A model generated the notes under the pieces. That model saw nothing but the letters and a program-made list of their open reading frames with translations, was not told the origin of the DNA and did no database searches. Both the position numbers and the translations under genes were made by a program. 64,000 nucleotides of DNA from NCBI RefSeq assembly GCF_001425605.1, contig NZ_LMRG01000003.1, positions 124,001-188,000 of the forward strand, in the 5' to 3' direction. Source of the stretch: Rhizobium sp. Leaf453. GTDB taxonomy: Bacteria > Pseudomonadota > Alphaproteobacteria > Rhizobiales > Rhizobiaceae. Positions 48,821-58,030 of this stretch are shown here, one piece after another (position 1 is the stretch's first letter; the number at the start of each line of letters is the position of its first letter).

Positions 48821-50692
48821 ATGGGACAGTTTCAGATCAAGCTGGGCAGCGGCCACAACACATGGACCGCTCCGGACGACGACAATTATTACATCGAAGG
48901 CGAAGACGGCAACGACACGATCACCACCGGTGACGGCGACGACTATATCTTCGGCGGCAATGGCAACGACATCATATCGTCCGGCGACGGCTACGACATG
49001 ATCTATGGCGGCGCCGGCAATGACGAGATCCAGATCGGCGCCTATGCCCATATCTTCCGGGATGGAGCGGGCATCGTCTATGCCGGTACCGGCGACGACA
49101 TCATCCAGAACTATTCCGACACCAACGCCAAGCTCTACGGCGAGGAAGGCAACGACACATTCGTTCTCAGCGGCGGCGGCAAGGCCTATGGCGGCGAAGG
49201 CAACGACACGTTCAAAGTCGACAATGTCGATGACAACTTCACCATGGATCTCTATGGCGGTGCCGGCGACGACCGGTATGTCGACATCGGCGGCGATTCC
49301 ACCAACATCATCCACGAGGACGCCAATGGCGGCACCGACACGGTCCGCGTCCTGCTCGGCATCGACTATAAACTCGGCGCCAATGTCGAGAACCTGGAAG
49401 TGGACGGCCACGTCTATGAATCGACCGTGTTCCCGGTCATCGATTTCGAAACGCCGGATGGCGGCGGCGAACTGAAGGGCAACGAACTCAACAACCGCAT
49501 GACGGGTGCCGGCCGCAGCGAGATTTTTCGCGGGGCCGCCGGCAACGACTATATCAGCGGCAAGGACGGCCATGACACGCTCTACGGTGACGCCGGCAGC
49601 GACACGCTGATGGGCGATGACGGCAAGGACAATCTCTATGGCGGCAGCGGCAACGACTATATGATGGGCGGCCGCGATGCCGACCGGATCGACGGCGGCG
49701 AGGGCAGCGATTTCATCGATGGCGGCTCGGGCGCAGACACGATGTGGGGCGGCATGGGCAACGACACTTTCGTGATCGACACCCTCTCCGACAAAACAAC
49801 CGAATATGGCGGCGAAGGCACCGATACGATCATTTCCAAGGTGGCGAGCTACACGCTCGGCATCAACATGGAAAATCTTTCGCTCGGTGGCACCGGCGAC
49901 CAGATCGGCTACGGCAACGCCTACAACAACAGCCTGTCGGGCGGCGAAGGCAACAACTATATCGACGGCATGGCCGGCAACGACACGATCTTCGGCATCA
50001 ACGGCAACGACACGCTGCATGGCGGCGACGGCAATGACGGCATATCCGGCGGCAATGGCGACGACCTGCTCTATGGCGAAAACGGCGACGATTCCCTCTA
50101 CGGCAATGATGGCGTCGACTTCATCTGGGGCGGCACCGGCAACGACCGGGTCGACGGCGGCGCCGGCGGCGACATCATCAACGGCGAAACCGGCTATGAC
50201 GAGCTTTATGGCGGCGCAGGCAACGACTTCGTCAATGGCGGCGTCGGCATCGACATCCTGTTCGGCGGTGACGGCAACGACAAGCTTGACGGCGGTCTTG
50301 ACATCGACGCCCTGCACGGCGATGCCGGCAATGACACGCTGACCGGCGGGGCGCTCGGCGACAGCCTCTGGGGCGGCACCGGCAACGACACGTTCATGTT
50401 CAAATCGACATCCGAAAGCGCGCTGAGCGGCTGGGACACGATCAAGGACTTCGAACACGGCTATGACAAGATCGACCTCTCCTCGATCGACGCCAGCAGC
50501 CAGGTGTCCGGCAACAATGCCTTCACCTTCACGATCGCCAAGCCCGGCATGGCCGATGACGGCACCCTTTGGACGACCAAGGCCAACGGCAACACCACCG
50601 TCTACGGCGATGTCAACGGCGACGGCCTGGCAGACTTCCGCATCGACCTGATCGGCGTCACCAGCGTCTCCAGCTCGGACTTCCTGCTGTAA
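48821..50692 (+). CDS. RTX-type calcium-binding repeat protein, type I secretion substrate
   Basis: 623 residues made almost entirely of GGxGxDxUx nonapeptides in several blocks (for example GGNGNDIIS, GGAGNDEIQ, GGSGNDYMM, GGTGNDRVD), which fold as calcium-loaded beta-rolls. No N-terminal signal peptide; the C-terminus has the serralysin-like module DTIKDFEHGYDKIDLSSID and ends SSSDFLL, as expected for an uncleaved type I secretion signal. No enzymatic domain is visible. ATG at 48821 with GGAG upstream; the frame opens 117 bases earlier. No HlyB/HlyD genes nearby, so a distant exporter must be used. Probably a surface or biofilm protein. Confidence 0.9.
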   Translation: MGQFQIKLGSGHNTWTAPDDDNYYIEGEDGNDTITTGDGDDYIFGGNGNDIISSGDGYDMIYGGAGNDEIQIGAYAHIFRDGAGIVYAGTGDDIIQNYSDTNAKLYGEEGNDTFVLSGGGKAYGGEGNDTFKVDNVDDNFTMDLYGGAGDDRYVDIGGDSTNIIHEDANGGTDTVRVLLGIDYKLGANVENLEVDGHVYESTVFPVIDFETPDGGGELKGNELNNRMTGAGRSEIFRGAAGNDYISGKDGHDTLYGDAGSDTLMGDDGKDNLYGGSGNDYMMGGRDADRIDGGEGSDFIDGGSGADTMWGGMGNDTFVIDTLSDKTTEYGGEGTDTIISKVASYTLGINMENLSLGGTGDQIGYGNAYNNSLSGGEGNNYIDGMAGNDTIFGINGNDTLHGGDGNDGISGGNGDDLLYGENGDDSLYGNDGVDFIWGGTGNDRVDGGAGGDIINGETGYDELYGGAGNDFVNGGVGIDILFGGDGNDKLDGGLDIDALHGDAGNDTLTGGALGDSLWGGTGNDTFMFKSTSESALSGWDTIKDFEHGYDKIDLSSIDASSQVSGNNAFTFTIAKPGMADDGTLWTTKANGNTTVYGDVNGDGLADFRIDLIGVTSVSSSDFLL

Positions 50693-50711
50693 ACGCAACG
50701 CGCATGACAAG

Positions 50712-50744
50712 CCCCCGCCGTTCTCCAGTCACGGCGGGGGTTTT
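50712..50744 (+). terminator. Terminator after the RTX gene
   Basis: Perfect 9-bp stem CCCCCGCCG/CGGCGGGGG, 11-base loop, followed by TTTT, 20 bp past the stop. Confidence 0.9.
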
Positions 50745-50848
50745 GTCGTGTGAGCGCTGCTCCGCCGCATGGCCATCCGCATGACAATTGCGGCGCCTTG
50801 ATGCAGTATCGGTCGGGCCGAGACCTGCTTGAAAGGAATGCATCACCG

Positions 50849-51184
50849 ATGTCCGAGCTCGATACGATCATGGAAGAGAACATGGTCTGCGCCACGGTCC
50901 ATGCGCAGCATGCCGCGACGGCAACCACGATCCGCGCCTATCTGGCGGCACATCGACCCGATCGTATTTTGTCCTTCAAGATTTCCACGCCATCAGCGGA
51001 TATGGGAGACTGGTGCGAGCGGCTGCTTGCCGATGCCGGCGTGTCCATTCGCCGGACGTCCCCAATGCTCATCGGTGGAACCGCATCCGGCCAGGTCTGG
51101 AGCAAGCTGTTGGTGGAGCAGGGAGAGCTTATGGATCGGCATTCGATCCAGCTTTCCCCTGCCCGTCCCGGAAACGCTTCTTGA
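50849..51184 (+). CDS. Hypothetical protein
   Basis: 111-residue, soluble, starts MSELDTIMEENMVCATVHAQHAATATTIRAYLAAHRPDRILSF. No signal peptide, membrane segment or motif that I recognise. ATG at 50849 with AAAGGA upstream at a long spacing; the frame opens 99 bases earlier in the terminator region. Ends 9 bp before the stop of the convergent GST gene. Coding is plausible from length and composition, but unproven. Confidence 0.5.
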   Translation: MSELDTIMEENMVCATVHAQHAATATTIRAYLAAHRPDRILSFKISTPSADMGDWCERLLADAGVSIRRTSPMLIGGTASGQVWSKLLVEQGELMDRHSIQLSPARPGNAS

Positions 51185-51193
51185 ACCGCCTCC

Positions 51194-51871
51194 CTACGCA
51201 GCCACACCTTGCGAAAACAAGGCCTTGCGGCTGTCATCATCCAGCATCGACTTGAAGGCATGCCCCTGTTTGAGCGCGAGCGCCTGCTGCACGGCGGGGC
51301 GCTCGGCCATCGCCTGCATGAACCGGGCGACATGCGGATAATCGGAAAGTCCCTTTTCGTCGAAGACATAGCCGGCCGATGCTGCCCAGCCCCAGAGCGC
51401 CATGTCGGCAATCGAATAATCCCCGCCCGCTAGCCATGGGCTATCCTTCAGCCGGGCATCGAACACCCGGTAATGCCGTTCCAGTTCCTTGACGTAGCGA
51501 TTCTTGGCATAGGGCAGGTCTTCGGGTGCATAATGCAGGAAATGGATCGCCTGGCCGGAAAAGGGAGAGAGGCCAGTCGCCACCAGTTGTAGCCAGGAGA
51601 GCATCACCGCCTTTTCGCCGAGATCGGCCGGAACGAAGCGGCCATGCTTTTCGGCGAGATAGAGCAGGATCGCGTGGGAATCGAACACGGTCACACCGCC
51701 ATCCACCAGCGCCGGCACCTTGGCGTTCGGGTTGATGTTCAGGAAGTCCGGCCGGTGCTGTTCACCCTTGAAAATGTCGATCGGCCTGACCTTAAAATCG
51801 AGGTTCAACTCCTTGAGTAGCACCGCCACCTTCATCGAATTCGGCGTGGCATGAAAATAGAAATCGAGCAT
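51194..51871 (-). CDS. Glutathione S-transferase
   Basis: 225 residues. Thioredoxin-fold domain MLDFYFHATPNSMKVAVLLKELNLDF (Ser in the active-site position after PN), NPNAKVPALVDGGVTVFDSHAILLYLAEK for the glutathione gamma-glutamyl site, then a helical domain with WLAGGDYSIADMALWGW (N-capping box). Resembles the YghU/Ure2-like Nu class. Preceded by the LysR gene on the same strand with a 149-bp gap. Confidence 0.93.
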   Translation of the reverse strand: MLDFYFHATPNSMKVAVLLKELNLDFKVRPIDIFKGEQHRPDFLNINPNAKVPALVDGGVTVFDSHAILLYLAEKHGRFVPADLGEKAVMLSWLQLVATGLSPFSGQAIHFLHYAPEDLPYAKNRYVKELERHYRVFDARLKDSPWLAGGDYSIADMALWGWAASAGYVFDEKGLSDYPHVARFMQAMAERPAVQQALALKQGHAFKSMLDDDSRKALFSQGVAA

Positions 51872-52020
51872 GGAATCATCCGTTGGCAGGAGGATGCGGC
51901 CCGCCGGAAGCGCGGCCCGCCGCCTTCACGATTGAAGGCCTGGCCGTACCATGATGTTCATACGCTCGCCTGACCAATCGATCCGTTGGATCGCACCCAA
52001 TCGACAAATCGATGCCTGTT

Positions 52021-52941
52021 TCAGCGCCGTCCCGGCCGCGACGCCGTCATCACCATCTTGCGCAACCAGATGTGAGCCGGATCCGCCCGCATGCGGGGAT
52101 GCCAGAAGACGTTGATCGTGAAGGGCGATAGCGGCAAGGGCGGCTCGAAGAGGTCGAGCGTATCGGTAAACCGCTCGAGGAAGCGCAGTGGCAGAGTGCA
52201 GATGCAATCCGTGCTCGCCAGCACCAGCGGCGCCATGCCGTAGCTCTGAAGCGAAACCGACACCCGGCGTTCCCGGCCTATCTCCGCCAGAGCATTGTCG
52301 ACCATGCCGCTGAAATGTCCGCCGCTGGTCGAGATCAGCAAATGATCGAGATCGCAGAACTCGTCGAGCGTCAGTTCCCGCTTTCCGCGCGGATGATCGC
52401 GTCGCTGGGCGGTCACGAATTTTTCCTCGAACAGCGTGCTGGAGATCAATTCGTTCGAGCCATCCTCGGCCGCGCCGACGAACAGGTCGACCTCGCCCTG
52501 TTCGAGCAGACCGGCGATCTTCGATTTGTCCGGCAGGGTGAAGGCGATCTTGATCGACGGTGCATGGGCCTTGATCAGCGGAATAAGATCGGGCGCCAGG
52601 ATGGCGGCGGGGTTATCGGTAGCGGCGATCCGGAACACCCGTTTGCTGGTGGCGGGATCGAACAGATGGGCGGTGTTGACAAAATCACCGAACCGCTCGA
52701 TCAGCCGCGTCAGTTCCGGCTGCAGCGCCACCGCATGCGGCGTCGGGATCATGCCGCGACCGGAGACGGAGGGAATGAACAGCGGATCGTTGAGCAGATG
52801 CCGAAGCCGCGTCAACCGGGCGGAAAGTGCCGACTGGCTGATGTTCAGCCGCCCGGCGGCATGGGTGACGTTCGGCTCCTTCAGCAGCGCGTCCAGCGTC
52901 AGCAGCAGGCCGACATCGAAATCGGAAATTCGCTGGCTCAC
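52021..52941 (-). CDS. LysR family transcriptional regulator (NodD/PcpR-like branch)
   Basis: 306 residues. HTH domain FDVGLLLTLDALLKEPNVTHAAGRLNISQSALSARLTRLRHLLNDPLFI with the NodD-like 'DLNLL..LDALL.E..V..AA..L..SQ.A.S..L.RLR' pattern, then the effector-binding domain. Start GTG at 52939-52941 (SQRISDFDVG). Lies upstream of the GST gene in the same direction, so it may regulate it; no divergent target is adjacent except across a 109-bp gap from the DMT gene. Confidence 0.9.
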   Translation of the reverse strand: MSQRISDFDVGLLLTLDALLKEPNVTHAAGRLNISQSALSARLTRLRHLLNDPLFIPSVSGRGMIPTPHAVALQPELTRLIERFGDFVNTAHLFDPATSKRVFRIAATDNPAAILAPDLIPLIKAHAPSIKIAFTLPDKSKIAGLLEQGEVDLFVGAAEDGSNELISSTLFEEKFVTAQRRDHPRGKRELTLDEFCDLDHLLISTSGGHFSGMVDNALAEIGRERRVSVSLQSYGMAPLVLASTDCICTLPLRFLERFTDTLDLFEPPLPLSPFTINVFWHPRMRADPAHIWLRKMVMTASRPGRR

Positions 52942-53050
52942 TGTTGCTCTCCTCCCTGCCCCGCCGTCGCAGACGACAGCTACCCCTGAATATAGCAGCG
53001 GTACGCCGGGTCAAAGCGCAGACTGGGAAAGGATGCAATGTCTTCGTAGG

Positions 53051-53914
53051 TTAGCGGGCAAACCGTCGCGCGCCGGCCACGCAGAGGATGACGGCGACGG
53101 TGACGGCGAGCATGCTCCAGGTCACCGTCTCGTGCAGCAGCGTCGCGGCAAGGGCGAGGCCGAAGAAGGGCTGCAACAACTGCAGTTGGCCGACGGCGGC
53201 GATGCCGCCCTGTGACAAGCCGCGATACCAGAAGACGAAGCCGATCAGCATGCTGAACAGCGAGACGTAACCCAGGCTGACAAGGGCCGGCATGCCGATA
53301 CCGGCGAAGGTCGGCGGCATGAAGATGAATGTGACGACGATCATCAGCGGCAGCGACAGGACCAGCGCCCAGCAGATCACCTGCCAGCCGCCGATTGTTC
53401 GCGACAGCCTGCCGCCCTCGGCATAACCGAGACCGCAGACAATGACCGCTGCCAGCATCAGGAGATCGCCGGTCAGCGACGCGCTCAAGCCGCGTGTCGC
53501 AGCGAAACCGGCGACAAGGACGCTTCCGAGGATCGAGAAGAACCAGAAGGCGGGCTTCGGGCGTTCGCCGCCACGGATGACACCAAACGTCGCGGTGGCG
53601 AGCGGCAGCAGGCCGATGAAGACGATGGAATGGGCCGATGTCACATGCTTCAGCGCCAGCGCCGTCAGCAGAGGGAAGCCGACGACGACGCCACCGGCGA
53701 CGACCAGGAGAGACACGATCTCCCGGCCCGTCGGCCGCTTCTGTTTCAGGAGAACAAGAAGCAGCAAGCCGATGATCCCGGCGATCGCCGCCCGTGCTAC
53801 GGTGAGGAAGACCGGATCGAAATCCATCACCGCAACGCGCGTGGCCGGAAGCGAGCCGCTGAAAATCAGCATGCCCATAAAGCCGTTGAGCCATCCGGCG
53901 GTCGATCTGTCCAT
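53051..53914 (-). CDS. EamA/DMT family transporter
   Basis: 287 residues with ten hydrophobic helices in two EamA repeats (first ends around SILGSVLVAGFAAT; second includes ALVSLGYVSLFSMLIGFVFWYRGLSQGG and LQLLQPFFGLALAATLLHE). Probably exports an amino acid or metabolite. ATG at 53912-53914. Divergent from the MocR-type regulator gene, whose operator-like dyad lies between them, so it is the likely target. Confidence 0.92.
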   Translation of the reverse strand: MDRSTAGWLNGFMGMLIFSGSLPATRVAVMDFDPVFLTVARAAIAGIIGLLLLVLLKQKRPTGREIVSLLVVAGGVVVGFPLLTALALKHVTSAHSIVFIGLLPLATATFGVIRGGERPKPAFWFFSILGSVLVAGFAATRGLSASLTGDLLMLAAVIVCGLGYAEGGRLSRTIGGWQVICWALVLSLPLMIVVTFIFMPPTFAGIGMPALVSLGYVSLFSMLIGFVFWYRGLSQGGIAAVGQLQLLQPFFGLALAATLLHETVTWSMLAVTVAVILCVAGARRFAR

Positions 53915-53983
53915 CTGTCAGTCCTCTGCTTCGATGCCTCCCTTATCCTCCGCAGGCACTGTTCCCGCCAGCGACAGACTGAT

Positions 53984-54001
53984 ACAGTTCGGCAAAACTG
54001 T
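53984..54001. promoter_or_regulatory. MocR/GntR-type operator candidate
   Basis: ACAGTT-N6-AACTGT dyad in the 88-bp gap between the divergent DMT and MocR genes, immediately before the MocR start. Confidence 0.5.
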
Positions 54002-54002
54002 T

Positions 54003-55421
54003 ATGGATCAAATGGCAACACAGATGAGCGATGAAAGCAAAGGACGCACGCGGGTCGTGATGGTGATGGACACGATCCGGCAGCGCATCGTCGGACGCAG
54101 CCTGACACCGGGCGCGAAACTGCCGTCGGTCCGTTCGCTGGCATCAACGCTGAAGGTCTCGGTCTCGACGGTGGTCGATGCCTATGAGCGCCTTGTAGCC
54201 GAAGGGGCGATCGTATCGCGCGCCGGCTCCGGCTTCTACGTGGCCAACCAGATCGCCCCCTTCGCGCTGTCGGAAACAGGACCGAAACTCGACCGCGCCG
54301 TCGATCCCTTCTGGATCTCACGCCAGTCGCTGGAGGCGAGCGAGAGCGACCTGAAGCCCGGATGCGGCTGGCTGCTGCCGTCCTGGCTGCCCGAAGACAG
54401 CATTCGCCGTGCCTTGAGAAACCTGTCGCGCGGCACGGCCTCCAGCCTTGCCGATTATGGCACGCCACTCGGCCTGCCGGCGCTGCGGCAACTGCTTGCC
54501 CGGCGGTTTGCCGAGCGCAGTATCGAAGCATCGCCGGACCAGATCATGCTGACGGATTCGGGCACGCAGGCGATCGACCTTCTCTGCCGCTTCCTGCTGG
54601 AACCCGGCGACACCGTGCTGGTTGACGATCCCTGCTATTTCAATTTCCATGCCCTGCTGCGCGCTCACCGGGCAAACCTGGTCGCCGTGCCCTATACGCC
54701 TGTTGGCCCCGACATCGAAATGTTCGCGCAAATCGTCGCCACCCATCGGCCGCGGCTCTACATCACCAATGCCGGCATCCATAATCCGACCGGCGCGACC
54801 CTGTCCCCAGTCGTCGCCCACCGGGTTCTCAAGATCGCCGAACAGTTCGATCTCACCATTGTCGAGGACGATATCTTCGCCGATTTCGAGCATACGCCTG
54901 CCCCGCGTCTCTCGGCCTTCGATGGGCTGGAAAGGGTCATCCTGATCGGCAGTTTTTCGAAGACGCTCTCGGCCTCGGCCCGCTGCGGTTTCATCGCCGC
55001 CCGGCCGCAATGGATCGAAGGCCTGACGGACCTTAAGATTGCGACGTCGTTCGGTGGCGCGCGTCTGGATGCGGACCTCGTCCTGAATGTGCTCGGCGAC
55101 GGCGGATACCGGAAGCATGTCGAAATACTGCGAACAAAACTTGCCCAGGCAAGAGCAGAGGTCGCTGGCAGGCTGAAACCGCTGGGGATTGTGCCATGGA
55201 TCGAACCGCTGGCGGGCATGTTCCTGTGGTGCCATCTCCCGGAGGGTATCGACGCCACCGCCGTCGCCCACGCCTCGATCAAGCGCGGTGTGGTCATGGC
55301 ACCCGGCAATGCCTTCAGCCTGTCACAGGCCGCGACAGGGTTCATGCGGTTTAACGTGTCCCAATGCCTTGATGCAAAGGTGTTCGACGTGCTTACGGAA
55401 GTCCTGAAAGCGAGAGCTTAG
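54003..55421 (+). CDS. MocR-type (GntR/aminotransferase) PLP-dependent regulator
   Basis: 472 residues. N-terminal GntR winged helix (MDTIRQRIVGRSLTPGAKLPSVRSLASTLKVSVSTVVDAYERLVAEG) fused to a fold-type I aminotransferase domain: DYGTPLGLPALRQLLARRF, NAGIHNPTGATLS, VEDDIFADF and the PLP lysine in GSFSKTLSASARCG. Senses PLP or an aminated ligand. ATG at 54003 is the first in frame after the dyad; ATGs at 54012 and 54024 (MSDESKGR) are alternatives, since a -10 could overlap 54000. Shares 4 bp of stop with convergent prmB. Confidence 0.9.
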   Translation: MDQMATQMSDESKGRTRVVMVMDTIRQRIVGRSLTPGAKLPSVRSLASTLKVSVSTVVDAYERLVAEGAIVSRAGSGFYVANQIAPFALSETGPKLDRAVDPFWISRQSLEASESDLKPGCGWLLPSWLPEDSIRRALRNLSRGTASSLADYGTPLGLPALRQLLARRFAERSIEASPDQIMLTDSGTQAIDLLCRFLLEPGDTVLVDDPCYFNFHALLRAHRANLVAVPYTPVGPDIEMFAQIVATHRPRLYITNAGIHNPTGATLSPVVAHRVLKIAEQFDLTIVEDDIFADFEHTPAPRLSAFDGLERVILIGSFSKTLSASARCGFIAARPQWIEGLTDLKIATSFGGARLDADLVLNVLGDGGYRKHVEILRTKLAQARAEVAGRLKPLGIVPWIEPLAGMFLWCHLPEGIDATAVAHASIKRGVVMAPGNAFSLSQAATGFMRFNVSQCLDAKVFDVLTEVLKARA

Positions 55422-56341
55422 CCCTCGACACCGAGCGATTCCGCCGAGATCCAGAACACCGACTCGTCCTCTTCCGCCGTCTGCAGCCAGAGGAATTCCA
55501 GATCGGGGAACTCGGCTTCGAGGATTTCGCGGCCGGTGCCGATCTCGCATATCATGCCGCCGCCGGGATTGAGGTGATCGCCAGCCTTTGCCAGGATTTC
55601 GCGGACGAGGTCGAGACCATCGACACCGCCATCATGGGCCATGGCCGGTTCGGCGCGAAATTCCGGCGGATAGGCGTCCATCGCCACATGATCGACATAG
55701 GGCGGGTTGGTGATGATCAGGTCATATTTGCGGCCGGCCAGCGGGGTGAAAAGATCGCCCTGATGCAGGGTGACCTGATCCTCGACCTCATGCTCGGCGA
55801 CATTGATCTTCGCGACCTCAAGCGCATCGGGCGACAGATCGACGGCATCGACATAGGCGCCGGGGAAGAATTTCGCGGCGAGGATCGCCAGGCACCCGGA
55901 GCCGGTGCAGATATCGACGGCGCTTTCGATGCTCAGCGGATCGGGCAGGAAGGACGAGCCCATCTCGCCGCCATATTCAGCGAACAGGATTTCGCCGATA
56001 TGCGAGCGCGGCACGATCACCCGTTCGTCGACATGGAAACGGACGCCCTGGATATAGGCGTGACCGGTAATGTAGGACGTCGGCTTGCGAGTTGAGACAC
56101 GCGCCTCGATCCGCTCGGCGAGTAGCTTGCGCTCGGGAGCCAGCAGGCGGGCATCGAGGAAGGGATCGAGCGTATCGATCGGCAGGTCGAGACTGTCGAG
56201 CAACAGGAATGCCGCGTCATCGATCGCCGTCGTGGTGCCGTGGCCATAGCTCAGCTCCGCCGCGTTGAAGCGAGAAATCGCATAGCGCCAGAAGTCTCTG
56301 AGGGTGAGGAGTTCACGCGCAATATCGTCGGTGTTCAACAT
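55418..56341 (-). CDS. prmB: Ribosomal protein L3 N5-glutamine methyltransferase
   Basis: 307 residues. SAM motif I VDICTGSGCLAILAA, and the glutamine-binding NPPYVDHVAMDAYPPEFRAEP, characteristic of PrmB rather than PrmC/HemK; N-terminal helical domain contains LPIDTLDPFLDARLL and the RKPTSYITGHAYIQG region. Methylates Gln of L3. ATG at 56339-56341. Confidence 0.94.
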   Translation of the reverse strand: MLNTDDIARELLTLRDFWRYAISRFNAAELSYGHGTTTAIDDAAFLLLDSLDLPIDTLDPFLDARLLAPERKLLAERIEARVSTRKPTSYITGHAYIQGVRFHVDERVIVPRSHIGEILFAEYGGEMGSSFLPDPLSIESAVDICTGSGCLAILAAKFFPGAYVDAVDLSPDALEVAKINVAEHEVEDQVTLHQGDLFTPLAGRKYDLIITNPPYVDHVAMDAYPPEFRAEPAMAHDGGVDGLDLVREILAKAGDHLNPGGGMICEIGTGREILEAEFPDLEFLWLQTAEEDESVFWISAESLGVEG

Positions 56342-56488
56342 GGTCTCGCTTCCAAACGTTCGCCGCCTCGCTTATTTGCCGTTGATGAACGGACGAAGCG
56401 GCGATAACTGCACTCGGGTTGAGCTTCGCTCTAAATGGCAGGGGCAGGCAGGTCAACAGCCGGTCATGTGGGCTTGAGGGACAGTGTG

Positions 56489-57280
56489 ATGAAACAGGGC
56501 CGCAAGGGGCGCAATATCAGCGGAAACAAGACGAGCGAACCTGCGCCTGGCGGCAAGCGGGTGACCCTGCCGCGCGCCCTGTCGAAGCTCGGCTTCTGTT
56601 CGCGCACGCAGGCCGAGGAGATGATCGCCGCCGGTCGCGTCACGCTCAGTGGACGAGTGGTGACCGATCCTGCGACCTGGGTCGACCTGTCGAACGCCGC
56701 CATTGCTGTCGACGGCAAGATGGTGGTGGCGGAACAGCCGGTCTATCTGATGCTGAACAAGCCGCGCGGGCTGGTGACCACCCGTCATGATCCGGAAGGG
56801 CGGCCGACGGTGTTCGATTGCCTGAAGAACATCGACCATGCTCACCTTTCCCCCGTCGGGCGCCTGGACAAAGCGAGCGAGGGCCTATTGCTCTTCACCA
56901 ACGACACGGAATTTGCCCAGGCACTGCTCGATCCAGAAACCCATGTCTCCAAGACCTATCATGTGCAGATCGACAGGATCGCCGATCAGGATCTGATGGA
57001 GGCGCTGATGCGCGGCGTCCGGCAGGATGACGATTTCCTACGCGCGAAGAGTGCACGGATGCTGCGCGAAGGGGGCCGAAATTCTTGGGTCGAGATCGAA
57101 CTCGACGAGGGACGCAACCGGCAGATCCGCCGCATGCTGGAAGCGTTGGATGTCGCCTGCCTGCGGCTCATGCGCGTCGCGATCGGCAATCTTCCGTTGG
57201 GCGATCTGGAAAAGGGCGCGGTGCGGACGCTGACGGAAGGCGAGGTGGATGGCCTGCGCCGGCTTTGCGGCATGAAATAA
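56489..57280 (+). CDS. RsuA/RluB-family pseudouridine synthase
   Basis: 263 residues. Basic N-terminus, S4 RNA-binding domain (RVTLPRALSKLGFCSRTQAEEMIAAGRVTLSGRVV), catalytic GRLDKASEGLLLFTND with the essential Asp, and KTYHVQI plus GRNRQIRRMLEALD motifs. Substrate could be 23S or 16S rRNA; I cannot separate RluB, RluE and RsuA from this alone. ATG at 56489 with GAGGGA eight bases upstream; the frame opens 54 bases earlier. Confidence 0.92.
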   Translation: MKQGRKGRNISGNKTSEPAPGGKRVTLPRALSKLGFCSRTQAEEMIAAGRVTLSGRVVTDPATWVDLSNAAIAVDGKMVVAEQPVYLMLNKPRGLVTTRHDPEGRPTVFDCLKNIDHAHLSPVGRLDKASEGLLLFTNDTEFAQALLDPETHVSKTYHVQIDRIADQDLMEALMRGVRQDDDFLRAKSARMLREGGRNSWVEIELDEGRNRQIRRMLEALDVACLRLMRVAIGNLPLGDLEKGAVRTLTEGEVDGLRRLCGMK

Positions 57281-57281
57281 A

Positions 57282-57707
57282 CTATCTCCGGCTAAGCCGC
57301 GACACGCGGGCATGCCAGACAACGAGGGCAGGGACCACCAGCAACTCCATGCAAAGGCCCAGCACATGCCCTGTCGAAGGGACACCGGCAATGACCAGCG
57401 AAGCAAGCCGCGCCAGCCCGCCACAAACGGTAAGAATGGCCAAGAACCGGATGCGCTCGGTCTTCTTCTCGATGGCCGGAATGCAGGTGTACCAGCTAAG
57501 CCCGAAGGCGAGGAACAGGCCGGACAGGAAGCGCACATGGCTGTCGAGATCGGCGGGGCCAGCCGTGACGCCAAGAAAACCGGCGCCCGTCACCACGCCA
57601 CAGAGGCCGGCAAACACAGGCAGCAGCGCCAGAACGGCGATCGTCACCTGCAACAGCCGGCGCTGCCGGAAATCGGTCGGGCTGATCTGATAGGCAAGAC
57701 TGGTCAT
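57282..57707 (-). CDS. DUF4345 family membrane protein
   Basis: 141 residues, four membrane helices; AVLALLPVFAGLCGVVTGAGFLG, DSHVRFLSGLFLAFGLSWY and RLASLVIAGVPS match the DUF4345 pattern (S.YR...G..L..G). Function unknown. ATG at 57705-57707 with GGAGGA seven bases upstream. Ends 1 bp from the convergent pseudouridine synthase gene. Confidence 0.83.
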   Translation of the reverse strand: MTSLAYQISPTDFRQRRLLQVTIAVLALLPVFAGLCGVVTGAGFLGVTAGPADLDSHVRFLSGLFLAFGLSWYTCIPAIEKKTERIRFLAILTVCGGLARLASLVIAGVPSTGHVLGLCMELLVVPALVVWHARVSRLSRR

Positions 57708-57846
57708 GGCATGTCCTCCAGCGACACAGGGGTTACGGCATGCAGCGAGGCGGAGTTTCAGCGCTGACCTACACGTCGGCGTGAGCAGGACGTGAACGAT
57801 CGCAGGGCGCCTGTGGGAGGCAAGGATGGGGCCTCTGGCTCCGACA

Positions 57847-57875
57847 TTGATTTTCATGTCGAGCGGCGCTATTTA
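57847..57875 (+). promoter_or_regulatory. metA: Promoter of the SAM-II/metA transcript
   Basis: TTGATT (57847-57852), 17-bp spacer, TATTTA (57870-57875); places transcription start at the first bases of the riboswitch. Confidence 0.65.
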
Positions 57876-57880
57876 AGCAT

Positions 57881-57933
57881 CTCGTGGTGATTTGGCCGGC
57901 CGGCTTGCAGCCACGTTAAATAAGTCGCTAAAG
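57881..57933 (+). ncRNA. SAM-II riboswitch
   Basis: CTCGTGGTGATTTGGCCGGC, GGCTTGCAGCCACGTTAAA and AAGTCGCTAAAGG follow the SAM-II H-type pseudoknot consensus as found upstream of alphaproteobacterial metA. Ends about 100 bp before metA; the hairpin-rich stretch 57934-57990 after it (GGCCGTGCG...GGGGCC) may be the expression platform. Represses MetA when SAM is high. Confidence 0.93.
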
Positions 57934-58030
57934 GGCCGTGCGTGCGCAAGCAGCGGGGCCGGTAGCGATTCATCGTTGCCGGTTTTTTTATTCCGGCTTG
58001 TCCGCCTGTTCGTTTGACCGAGTGTTGTCC

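Noticed and set aside
48692..50710. 672-codon minus-strand frame rich in Val/Ala repeats opposite the RTX gene
   Set aside because: Its repeats simply mirror the GGxGxD codons; an antisense artefact of repeat structure.
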